The notes under the pieces are model-generated. The model saw only the letters and a program-made list of their open reading frames with translations, did not search any database and was not told where the DNA came from. This document shows, one piece after another, positions 1 to 6,941 of a stretch of 7,750 nucleotides of DNA. Every line of letters begins with the position of its first letter. Position 1 is the first letter of the stretch. A program made the translations under genes and the position numbers. Origin of the DNA: Alphaproteobacteria bacterium (GTDB taxonomy: Bacteria > Pseudomonadota > Alphaproteobacteria > UBA6615); assembly GCA_013003285.1 (NCBI GenBank), contig JABDJY010000421.1, positions 1-7,750 on the forward strand, read 5' to 3'.

Positions 1-447
1 GAGCGGCCCCACGACCAGCGCCGCCGTTGCTGTACCCCCTAAATTGGGCGGCGGCGCCGGGTCATGGTTGCCGGTGATCCATACCCAATCGTAGCGCTCG
101 ACGAGCCGGCGCAGGCGCGCCAGATCGGTCGCCGCCATACGGTCGAGCCCGCCGAGATCGTGGAAACTATCGCCCAGGCACACCACCCGGCGCGGCTGAT
201 AGTGGCGGCAAACGCGCTCCAGCCGATCGAGGGTCGCGCCGGTATCATAGGGCGGCAGCCACGCATCACCGCGCGCGGCGAAGGCGGAGCCTTTTTCGAA
301 ATGCAGGTCGGCGACCACCAAGGTGTTCTCGTCGGCCAACAGGATCGCACCGCTGGGATCGGCCGCCATGGCCGCCCCCGCCAGGGTAAAGTTCGCCTGC
401 CCTTCGGTCGGCGCGGCGGGCGCGCTTTCATGGCGTTGCAGGCTCAT
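1..447 (-). CDS. pdeM: PdeM, ligase-associated DNA damage response metallophosphoesterase (3' end outside window)
   Basis: The frame is open from an ATG at 447 through the left edge, giving the first 149 residues of a protein usually a little over 200 long. Calcineurin-type metallophosphoesterase motifs appear in order: D47-L-H49 followed by FEKGSAFA, GDSFHD at 92-97, and GNHD at 126-129. These residues bind the two catalytic metals; the later histidine ligands lie beyond the window. The stretch FTLAG...ADPSGAILLADENTLVVADLH is typical of PdeM rather than of generic phosphoesterases. Family knowledge: PdeM is a metal-dependent (Mn) phosphodiesterase/DNA endonuclease encoded with Lhr-Core helicase, an ATP-dependent DNA ligase and an exonuclease in bacterial repair clusters. 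The start is chosen because ATG overlaps the helicase stop as ATGA, implying translational coupling; no good Shine-Dalgarno is visible. It is cytoplasmic. I am confident of the family; the DNA substrate is inferred. Confidence 0.93.
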   Translation of the reverse strand, partial: MSLQRHESAPAAPTEGQANFTLAGAAMAADPSGAILLADENTLVVADLHFEKGSAFAARGDAWLPPYDTGATLDRLERVCRHYQPRRVVCLGDSFHDLGGLDRMAATDLARLRRLVERYDWVWITGNHDPAPPPNLGGTATAALVVGPL

Positions 448-2936
448 GTCAGCGGCAGCTCTTTAACGTCGCTGCCGGTCATGGCCTCGGCCACCAGTTC
501 TTCGGCGTTCTCGCCGAGCAGTTCGTCGATCGCCGCGCCATAGACACTCTCGCGGCCGATCTCCAACAGTACCGGCACCGCCAGCGGCGAGACCCGGTCG
601 AGTTCCCGGTGAGTAATCCGCCCCCGCACCCGGCTCAGCATATCGGCGAGCCGGCGAATATCGGTGAGCCCGGACGCCGCATCGGCACGGGTCGCGCGCA
701 GCAATATGTGGTTGGGTTCATGGCTGCGCAACACGTCATAGATAAGGTCCGAATTGAACGTCACCTGACGCCGCGATTTCTCCTCACCGGGGTGGCGGCG
801 TTGGATGAGGCCGGCGATCACCGCGACATTGCGAAAGGTTCGCTTGAGCATACTCGATTCGGCCATCCACGCCTCCAAATCGTCGCCCAGCATGTCCTCG
901 GCGAATAATCCGTCCATGTCGGTGGCGGTCTCCAGGCTCCAGATTGCCAACACATAGTCAGTAGCGACGAACCCCAGCGGCTTCAGCCCCAGGCGCTCCA
1001 TGCGCCGGGTCAGCAACATGCCGAGGGTCTGGTGCGCGTTGCGGCCCTCGAAACAATAGGCCACGAGATATTGCTTATTGCCGCGCGGGAAGGTCTCGAC
1101 CAGCAACCCCTCGGCGCTCGGCATCACCGACCGCCAGAGCTGGGCGTCGAGCCATTCGCGCACCTGACCGGAGAAACTACGCCAACGGCTTGGCTCGGCC
1201 AGGGTCGCGCGGACCCGGTCCGCCAGATGGGTCGACAGCGGCAAGCGCCCCCCCATATAGGCCGGCACCGCCGGCGCGTCGCCCCTACCCGGCCGGGTGA
1301 TGACATCGGTCTCGCGCACCTCGATGAATTCCAACAGCCGGCCGGCGAAGGCAAACGTATCGCCGGCGGTCATATAGTTGACGAAATGCTCCTCCACCTC
1401 GCCCAACACGCGGCCGCGGCCCATGCGCACCTTCAGTGTCGGCGCCTCGACGATGGTGCCCACATTCATGCGGTAGTCGCGCGCCACGGTCGGCGACGCG
1501 ATGCCATACAAGCCATCGGGAGTTTGCCGCAAACGGCGATACTTCTCGTAATTACCCAGGGCGTAGCCGCCGGTGGCGACGAAATCGAACACATCGTCGA
1601 AGTCGCGCCGCGACAGGCCGGCATAGGGGCCGGCCTTATGGACTTCCCGGTAGAGCGCCGCCGGGTCGACCGGCGCGGAACAGGCGATGCCGAGCAAATG
1701 CTGCGCCAGCACGTCGAGCCCGCCGGGCGTCTCGGCGACGCCGTCGAGGGTACCTTCGGTGACGGCGTCCAAGGCGGCGCGGCATTCGAGCATCTCGAAC
1801 CGGTTGGCCGGCACCAGCACCGCGCGGCTGGGCTGGTCGAGCTGGTGGTTGGCGCGGCCGATTCGCTGCAACAGGCGGGTCGAGCCCTTGGGCGCGCCGA
1901 CCTGGATCACCAGATCGACCGCCGCCCAATCGACCCCGAGATCGAGCGAGGAGGTCGCCACCACCGCGTCGAGCTCGCCGCGCGCCATCGCCGCCTCGAC
2001 CTTGCGGCGCTGCTCGACGGCGAGGCTGCCATGGTGCAATGCGATTCTCAGATTGTCGTCATTGATGCGCCACAACTCCTGGAACACGATCTCGGTCTGG
2101 GCGCGGGTATTGACGAAGACGATGGCGGTGCCGGCATCGCGCAGCAGATCGTAGACTTCTTTAACCGCATGCACGCCCATATGGCCCGACCAGGGCAGGC
2201 GCGCCTGGGTCTCCAATATTTTGATATCGGGCGCCGCGCCGGGATCGCCGGTCACCCTGCGCACCCCGCCGCCCTTGCCATCGGGCGAGAGCCAGCGCGC
2301 CAGCCGGTCGGGTTCGGCGACGGTGGCGCTGAGGCCGACCCGCCGGCATTGCGGAGCAAGTGTCGACAGCCGGGACAGGCCGAGCGATAGCAGATCGCCG
2401 CGTTTATTGTCCTCCAGCGCGTGCAGCTCGTCGACGATGACGCAGCGCAGGCTGCCGAAGATCTCCGGCGCATCCTCATAAGACAGCAACAGCGCCAGGC
2501 TCTCCGGCGTGGTCATCAACAGATGCGGCGGTTGGCGACGCTGGCGCTGACGTTTCGATTGCGGCGTGTCGCCGGTCCGGGTCTCGGCACGCAGGGGCAA
2601 CGCCATCTCGGCGATGGGTTGTTCCAGGTTCCGCTGGATATCGACCGCGAGCGCTTTCAGCGGCGAGATATAGAGGGTGTGAAGTCCCTCGGCGAATTCA
2701 CCTTCTTGGCCGGCGAGCTCGATCAGGCTGGGCAGAAACCCGGCCAGGGTCTTGCCGCCGCCGGTGGGGGCGATGAGCAGCGCCGATTCGCCTTGTTGAG
2801 CGGCCTCGAGCATGTCCAACTGATGGCGGTGCGGCGCCCAGCCGCGCGCCGCGAACCAATCGGCGAATTGCGCCGGCAGCCCCGAAAGTTCCGATCCTTG
2901 GCGCGCCCGACGGCGGGCGGGCGTGGCGGTGGCCAT
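444..2936 (-). CDS. lhr: Lhr-Core, ligase-associated DNA damage response DEXH-box helicase
   Basis: This 830-residue superfamily 2 helicase carries every expected motif: a Q-motif-like RHQLD near 37-41, Walker A APTGGGKT at 56-63, SPLKALAVD at 91-99, TTPESL at 142-147, the DELH box at 169-172, SAT at 203-205, VFVNTR at 273-278, ATSSLDLGVDW at 327-337 and QRIGRANH at 357-364. The remaining roughly 450 residues fit the winged-helix, beta-barrel and C-terminal domain of Lhr-Core. The length matches the ligase-associated branch, not the 1500-residue full-length Lhr. Family knowledge: Lhr-Core is an ATP-dependent 3'-5' translocase that unwinds DNA:DNA and RNA:DNA duplexes in DNA repair. The ATG at 2936 lies 6 nt after the HIT stop and is the only sensible start, although the ribosome binding site is weak. 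The gene overlaps pdeM by 4 nt. No frameshift or motif loss is seen. The usual ligase and exonuclease partners are not adjacent. Confidence 0.96.
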   Translation of the reverse strand: MATATPARRRARQGSELSGLPAQFADWFAARGWAPHRHQLDMLEAAQQGESALLIAPTGGGKTLAGFLPSLIELAGQEGEFAEGLHTLYISPLKALAVDIQRNLEQPIAEMALPLRAETRTGDTPQSKRQRQRRQPPHLLMTTPESLALLLSYEDAPEIFGSLRCVIVDELHALEDNKRGDLLSLGLSRLSTLAPQCRRVGLSATVAEPDRLARWLSPDGKGGGVRRVTGDPGAAPDIKILETQARLPWSGHMGVHAVKEVYDLLRDAGTAIVFVNTRAQTEIVFQELWRINDDNLRIALHHGSLAVEQRRKVEAAMARGELDAVVATSSLDLGVDWAAVDLVIQVGAPKGSTRLLQRIGRANHQLDQPSRAVLVPANRFEMLECRAALDAVTEGTLDGVAETPGGLDVLAQHLLGIACSAPVDPAALYREVHKAGPYAGLSRRDFDDVFDFVATGGYALGNYEKYRRLRQTPDGLYGIASPTVARDYRMNVGTIVEAPTLKVRMGRGRVLGEVEEHFVNYMTAGDTFAFAGRLLEFIEVRETDVITRPGRGDAPAVPAYMGGRLPLSTHLADRVRATLAEPSRWRSFSGQVREWLDAQLWRSVMPSAEGLLVETFPRGNKQYLVAYCFEGRNAHQTLGMLLTRRMERLGLKPLGFVATDYVLAIWSLETATDMDGLFAEDMLGDDLEAWMAESSMLKRTFRNVAVIAGLIQRRHPGEEKSRRQVTFNSDLIYDVLRSHEPNHILLRATRADAASGLTDIRRLADMLSRVRGRITHRELDRVSPLAVPVLLEIGRESVYGAAIDELLGENAEELVAEAMTGSDVKELPLT

Positions 2937-2942
2937 ACCGGC

Positions 2943-3374
2943 CTAACCGGCGAAGGCGCCGCGCAACGCCGCGACGCGGGCTGCCAGATCATCGGCGCCA
3001 TAGGGCACGGCCGGCGCCGCGCCCCAGACCGGGTTGGGCCAGGCGGCATCGTCGGCAAATCGCGCAATGACGTGGATGTGGAGCTGCGGCACCTGATTAC
3101 CCAGAGCCGCGACGTTCATTTTGACCGGCTGGAAAAGCCGCTCCATAGCCTCGCTGGCGCGAACAATTTCCGCGGTGGTGAACGCCAGATCGCCGGCGAA
3201 CAGTTTATGCAACTCGCGCACATCGGCGCGCTGGGGCACCAGGATCAGCCAGGGATAGCTCGCGTCATTCATCAGCAGGACGCGGCAACATTCCCAGCGG
3301 TCGACCTCGATCGTGTCGGCGGCGAGTTGCGGGTGCAGTTCGAAGTCTTCGGGGACGGGCGCTGTAATGTTCAT
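2943..3374 (-). CDS. HIT-family nucleotide hydrolase (Ap4A hydrolase-like)
   Basis: The 143-residue protein is a compact single HIT domain. The signature is Q97-L-H99-I-H101-V-I-A-R: the central histidine H99, the nucleophile in Fhit/Hint enzymes, and H101 are present, but the first histidine of the canonical H-x-H-x-H is glutamine. It is followed by FADDAAWPNPVWG (106-118), a pattern I associate with a proteobacterial HIT subfamily. The upstream NDASYPWLILVPQRADVRELHKL (36-58) is the nucleotide-binding beta sheet region. HIT proteins hydrolyse or transfer nucleotides from dinucleoside polyphosphates, nucleotidyl-phosphoramidates or AMP adducts; the substrate here cannot be read from sequence. 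It is probably cytoplasmic. The ATG at 3374 has only a weak upstream GGA. The gene sits 40 nt after the M48 stop and 6 nt before the helicase start, so cotranscription with lhr-pdeM is likely. Confidence 0.9.
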   Translation of the reverse strand: MNITAPVPEDFELHPQLAADTIEVDRWECCRVLLMNDASYPWLILVPQRADVRELHKLFAGDLAFTTAEIVRASEAMERLFQPVKMNVAALGNQVPQLHIHVIARFADDAAWPNPVWGAAPAVPYGADDLAARVAALRGAFAG

Positions 3375-3414
3375 GGTCCGACTCTAGACCAACCAAGCGC
3401 TGAGGCAATCGTCC

Positions 3415-4524
3415 CTATTCCTCTTCCGCGTCGTCTTCTCCGCAGATATTACGCAACGCCTGCCATTCGGCGTCCGACATGGCCGGGCCGGTGGCGGTGG
3501 CGGTGGTGCGCACAAATTCAGAGCGCTCATCGGTGGCCGGGTGGGTGTTGATCACCGCCAGCAAGTCCCGCAGCCGGCTATTCTCCACACCCAGCAGACG
3601 GTCGAAGAAATCGGTCAGACCGGAGCCGTCGATACCGGCCCCGTTCAGCAGATCGACCGCGTCGGAATCGGCCTCACGCTCGGCATCGCGGGTATAGGCC
3701 GCCGTGATTGTGAACTGCACCAGGGCGCCGATCGCCGAGCCGCCGGTAATGTCGCCCAGCAACACGCCGATCAAGGTTGCCGCACCCACGTTTTTGGCAA
3801 AGACTTCCATGGGATGGCGGCGCACGGCGTGGCCGATCTCATGGGCCAGGACACCGGCCACCTCCTCGGAACTGTCGGCGAAGTCCAGCAGGCCGTCGAA
3901 CAGCAGCACCTGCCCACCGGGTAATGTGAAGGCGTTGACGACGGGGCTGTCCACCACGCGAACGACCAGCGGATAGGGCAATTCGATCTGGCTGACGAAC
4001 CGGTCGGTCAGGGTCTGCAACGCGGCATCGCCCTCGGGGGTGGAGCAATAAACCGCCTCTCTGCCACCGGAGAAAATCTGCACGACCTGATCCGCCGCCC
4101 TCTCGCCCAGCTGGGCTTCAATTTCGGGGGGCATGGCCTGCGCCACCTCGCGGGCGGCGAAGGGGATGGCGACTAAAAACAGGAATGCCGCCGAGGCGGC
4201 GGCGACACTGGTCCACAGTAGGATCGGTCGCCAGACTTCGCGGAGGCCTGGCCGGAGTTTGCTCAAGTTTGGGCACAACCGCTGCAAATTCCCGAGATAC
4301 CGCGTGTCGTCGATTATGATGCGGGCGTCACCGCGGCCGCGCGACAGACGCAGCGGGCGTCCAGCCGTGAACTTTTCGAGCAGCCGCACCTCTTCAGGCG
4401 GCCAAACCGCCAGCACCGTGTCCGCATCGTCGCGCACGACGACGTTCTGCGGACCGATCTGGACAAATACATCTATTTGGCGCGCACTCTCCCCATCGAA
4501 GTAGCGCGCCGGAATAGCGCTCAC
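3415..4524 (-). CDS. Membrane-anchored M48-family zinc metallopeptidase
   Basis: The protein has 369 residues. Residues 1-90 form a non-membrane domain starting ARYFDGESA, as in the N-terminal domain of many proteobacterial M48 proteins. A single hydrophobic segment lies at about 100-123. The peptidase domain has HEIGH at 228-232 (H228 and H232 zinc ligands, E229 catalytic), the third ligand E282 in E-R-E-A-D286, and the conserved NTHPATDER at 326-334. Lysine and arginine at 89-99 before the membrane segment suggest the N-terminus is inside and the protease domain periplasmic (inference). Cysteines at 160 and 361 could pair there. Family relatives such as BepA/LoiP and HtpX degrade misfolded outer- or inner-membrane proteins; the substrate here is unknown. 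The start is GTG, 3 nt after the YjgN stop, with GGTGG about 10 nt upstream, so coupling to yjgN is likely. The acidic C-terminal tail ends in DDAEEE. Confidence 0.93.
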   Translation of the reverse strand: MSAIPARYFDGESARQIDVFVQIGPQNVVVRDDADTVLAVWPPEEVRLLEKFTAGRPLRLSRGRGDARIIIDDTRYLGNLQRLCPNLSKLRPGLREVWRPILLWTSVAAASAAFLFLVAIPFAAREVAQAMPPEIEAQLGERAADQVVQIFSGGREAVYCSTPEGDAALQTLTDRFVSQIELPYPLVVRVVDSPVVNAFTLPGGQVLLFDGLLDFADSSEEVAGVLAHEIGHAVRRHPMEVFAKNVGAATLIGVLLGDITGGSAIGALVQFTITAAYTRDAEREADSDAVDLLNGAGIDGSGLTDFFDRLLGVENSRLRDLLAVINTHPATDERSEFVRTTATATGPAMSDAEWQALRNICGEDDAEEE

Positions 4525-4527
4525 CGG

Positions 4528-5823
4528 CTAGAATCCACCGACATCGACATCGAGCGCGGCCGCCAATCCTTCGCCGAAGCGTGGATCGTCTTTCGAGCTT
4601 TGTACGATGCGCTGCAGGCTCGAAATTTCAGTCACGCGAAGCGTCGTCGCAATGTGACGGATCGACGGATAATAAAATAAGAGGAGGTTCATCATCGGCA
4701 GGAAAAAGAGCAACAGGATGATCGGGATCGCGGCCAAGATAATGCCGACCGCCGCCAATGCAGGATTGGCCACTTCCTCCGTCGCCGAAAACACCGCCAA
4801 AACACTGAACGTACTGAACAGCAACGCCACAATCCCAATCAGACCGATCACAATTAAGGAATACAACAATCCGTAGCCGACGATGCGCCAGGCACTAAAC
4901 TCGGCGACAAACTTAACTTCCGCCAAATTGGCCGCATTGACCATGTAACGCAACGCCGCCAGGCGAAAGTAGATATAGAGCGGGATCGAAACCACATAGG
5001 CTATGATCGCGATACTGAACATGCCGCCCAGCAACGCGCCTATATCATCGCCAAACACCGACGGGTCCGCGGCGGGGTCTGCGGCCGCCTCAAATATCAG
5101 CTGCAACTCGGTCCAGTTCACCGCAACCGCCACGATTGCGGATAGAGACATAATCGAGAATGCGATACCGCACGGGATCCAATATCGCAGCAGGTCTTTG
5201 CCGGTGCCCTCATAGTGAAAATTCTCGACGCCGAAGCGAGCGTTGTCGACTTCGTATTTTTGCAACTCGGCGGTCATCCACGGCACCGCCCAGCCCAAGG
5301 TGATCACCGACATAACCGCATAGCCGAACCACAGCCAGGCATAACCGGCCGCCGAACCATCTTGCCCACCGCGAATGCCACGCCACACGGTGCGCGCCAG
5401 ACGATAGCGCCGGGCGCGGAAATAGGCGTAGCGGGTCAGCCAAAAAATCGCGATAAAATACAGAAAGTTCGCCACGACGAAGATATCGGGCATGTTGGTC
5501 TGCAGGAAAACCGAGAGAAATTGATAGCCGATTATCAACGGCACGAGCACGGCAATGACGATCAAAAAACCGATGAACAGCTCCAGGCCTCGGCCGGTAT
5601 ATTCCAGCAGATCGCCATCGATTTCGATGCTGTTCCAAAAATATTGCCGCAGCCGCGTGCGGGCCCAGAACCGGTAGATGCCGAACGTCACCATGCCGAG
5701 CGCGGCGTTCAACATCAAAATGCCGAACAGTGACCCCCGCCGACCCCAAAAGCCGACGATTCGCTCGCCCTGCGGGCTCGCCCCATCGCCGGAAGCCCCG
5801 GCACTAATTACTGCGTCGGTCAT
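4528..5823 (-). CDS. YjgN-family (DUF898) polytopic inner-membrane protein
   Basis: The 431-residue protein has a short soluble N-terminus and about eight hydrophobic segments (roughly 31-49, 82-105, 113-130, 160-182, 213-237, 264-287, 313-341, 356-384). DUF898 hallmarks are TFGIYRFWARTRLRQYFWN at 46-64, LEYTGRGLEL at 73-82, and the C-terminal FGEGLAAALDVD (416-427). Residues 46-82 repeat without gaps at 175-211 (T-x-G, W, L, Y, then Y-x-G-x-G-x-[ED]-L). The molecular function of YjgN proteins is unknown to me; membrane location is clear. The stop lies 3 nt before the GTG of the M48 peptidase, so the two are probably made together and may form one envelope module. The ATG at 5823 is chosen because GGGGA precedes it; an in-frame TTG at 5880 would add 19 residues that look unlike the family. 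The DNA is visibly more AT-rich than its neighbours, as expected for a membrane protein. Confidence 0.92.
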   Translation of the reverse strand: MTDAVISAGASGDGASPQGERIVGFWGRRGSLFGILMLNAALGMVTFGIYRFWARTRLRQYFWNSIEIDGDLLEYTGRGLELFIGFLIVIAVLVPLIIGYQFLSVFLQTNMPDIFVVANFLYFIAIFWLTRYAYFRARRYRLARTVWRGIRGGQDGSAAGYAWLWFGYAVMSVITLGWAVPWMTAELQKYEVDNARFGVENFHYEGTGKDLLRYWIPCGIAFSIMSLSAIVAVAVNWTELQLIFEAAADPAADPSVFGDDIGALLGGMFSIAIIAYVVSIPLYIYFRLAALRYMVNAANLAEVKFVAEFSAWRIVGYGLLYSLIVIGLIGIVALLFSTFSVLAVFSATEEVANPALAAVGIILAAIPIILLLFFLPMMNLLLFYYPSIRHIATTLRVTEISSLQRIVQSSKDDPRFGEGLAAALDVDVGGF

Positions 5824-5827
5824 GAAA

Positions 5828-5832
5828 TCCCC
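5828..5832 (-). promoter_or_regulatory. Ribosome binding site deciding the YjgN start
   Basis: On the minus strand GGGGA stands 4 nt before the ATG at 5823. It is the only purine-rich Shine-Dalgarno-like run near any in-frame start. The alternative in-frame TTG at 5880 has no comparable element, and the ATG at 5884 is out of frame. The spacing is somewhat short, so the call is moderate. Confidence 0.5.
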
Positions 5833-5891
5833 ATCGCGCGATTGTCTCGCAATGGTGGCACGGGGCGTTTCCAAATTCAAACATTGATGAC

Positions 5892-5924
5892 CCGGTTGGT
5901 TAACGCAAACTAACCATAAACCGG
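5892..5924. promoter_or_regulatory. Imperfect dyad in the dehydrogenase-yjgN gap (operator or weak terminator)
   Basis: The arms CCGGTT (5892-5897) and GGTTA (5898-5902) are complementary to TAACC (5911-5915) and AACCGG (5919-5924), with an 8-nt loop and a 3-nt bulge. The dyad begins 9 nt past the dehydrogenase stop and lies 69 nt or more upstream of the yjgN start. As minus-strand RNA it could fold into an 11-bp stem, but no U-run follows, so it is not a standard intrinsic terminator. A further GGTTAAC at 5926-5932 repeats the one at 5898-5904. It could be an operator for yjgN, a stem protecting the dehydrogenase 3' end, or chance. Confidence 0.35.
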
Positions 5925-5933
5925 CGGTTAACC

Positions 5934-6917
5934 TTAGGGAATCAGCACCGCCGCCCCGGTAACGCGGCCCTCGCGCAGGCGGTTCAAGGCTTCGTTGGCC
6001 TCGTCCAAGGTAAAGGTCTCAATCTCAGTTTTGACCGGTACTTTCGGCGCGAGCGCGAGAAATTCATCGCCGTCGCGCCGGGTCAGGTTGGCGACCGAGC
6101 GAACAATCCGCTCGTGCCAGAGGATTTCATAGGGGAAGGTGGGAATGTCGCTCATATGGATGCCGGCGCAAACCACCGTGCCACCCTTGCGCACGGCGCG
6201 CAGCGCCGCCGGCACCAGCGCACCGACCGGCGCGAACAGGATCGCCGCATCCAGCGGTTCCGGCGGCAACGCGTCCGATCCCCCGGCCCACACCACACCG
6301 AGCCGGCGGGCAAATTCTCGACCCGCCCGATCGCCCGGTTTGGTGAACGCAAACACATCATGGCCTTCGAATCGCGCCACCTGGGCAACGATATGGGCGG
6401 CGGCGCCAAACCCGTAGATACCGAGCCGCGCAGCGTCACCGGCCATACGCAACGACCGGTAGCCGATCAGTCCGGCGCACAACAACGGCGCGGCCTCGGC
6501 ATCGCTATATCCACTGGGCAACCTAAAAACATAATGTTGATCGGCGAGGGTCATGTCGCTATAGCCGCCGTCGATCGTATAACCGGTAAATCCGGGCGCA
6601 TCGCACAAATTCTCATGGCCGCTGCGGCAGTAATGACAAACACCGCAAGTGTGCCCGAGCCATGGCACGCCGACCCGCTCGCCGGCCTGGAATTGCTCAA
6701 CCAGCGTGCCGACGGCGATCACTTCGCCGATGATCTCGTGACCGGGGATGAGCGGCAGTTTTGGCGCTGTCAGTTCGCCATCGATCACGTGTAGATCGGT
6801 GCGGCAGACCCCGCAGGCATGCACCTGGATCAAGACATCCTGGGGGCCTGGCGTGGGATCGGCCAAGGTCCGCATCACCAGCGGCGTGTTCGCCCGGTCG
6901 AGCACCATTGCGCGCAT
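5934..6917 (-). CDS. Zinc-dependent medium-chain alcohol dehydrogenase
   Basis: This 327-residue protein is a zinc-containing medium-chain dehydrogenase/reductase. The GroES-like catalytic half has ACGVCRTDLH (34-43) with catalytic zinc ligand C38, GHE at 59-61 with H60, and C147 in LLCAG. The structural zinc is held by C91, C94, C97 and C105. The NAD(P)-binding Rossmann turn is G169-F-G171-A-A-A174-H, where the third glycine of GxGxxG is alanine, as I recall for a zinc-binding alcohol dehydrogenase subfamily. TKPGDRAGREFARRLG (192-207) follows the second strand. It would oxidise an alcohol or reduce an aldehyde with NAD(P); the substrate and cofactor cannot be fixed from sequence. The ATG at 6917 has a good GGAG at 6927-6924 with 6-nt spacing. 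It is transcribed divergently from the DUF2238-like gene across a shared 106-bp region containing a palindrome, and is probably a single-gene unit. Confidence 0.93.
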   Translation of the reverse strand: MRAMVLDRANTPLVMRTLADPTPGPQDVLIQVHACGVCRTDLHVIDGELTAPKLPLIPGHEIIGEVIAVGTLVEQFQAGERVGVPWLGHTCGVCHYCRSGHENLCDAPGFTGYTIDGGYSDMTLADQHYVFRLPSGYSDAEAAPLLCAGLIGYRSLRMAGDAARLGIYGFGAAAHIVAQVARFEGHDVFAFTKPGDRAGREFARRLGVVWAGGSDALPPEPLDAAILFAPVGALVPAALRAVRKGGTVVCAGIHMSDIPTFPYEILWHERIVRSVANLTRRDGDEFLALAPKVPVKTEIETFTLDEANEALNRLREGRVTGAAVLIP

Positions 6918-6941
6918 TACTCACTCCGTTGGCAAACCTGA

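Noticed and set aside
39..431. 130-codon minus-strand frame within pdeM
   Set aside because: It is out of frame with pdeM. The frame starting at 447 carries all the metallophosphoesterase motifs and reaches the window edge.
1032..2390. 452-codon open frame on the plus strand opposite the helicase
   Set aside because: It is antisense to a complete, motif-rich lhr gene. Its protein is rich in R, H, G, A and Q without recognisable motifs, the usual shadow of GC-rich codon usage.
2421..3551. 376-codon plus-strand frame spanning the lhr, HIT and M48 genes
   Set aside because: It runs across three well-supported minus-strand genes, has low-complexity composition and no domain.
5215..5733. 172-codon plus-strand frame opposite yjgN
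   Set aside because: It is a shadow of a membrane-protein gene and shows no motif or ribosome binding site.
5824..5880. N-terminal extension of the YjgN protein from a TTG at 5880
   Set aside because: It has no Shine-Dalgarno, a rare start codon and a sequence unlike the family; the ATG at 5823 with GGGGA is better.
5845..5884. Heat-shock-like promoter (TTTGAA and CCCCGT on the minus strand) before yjgN
   Set aside because: The two elements are only 10 nt apart, too close for a sigma32 promoter.
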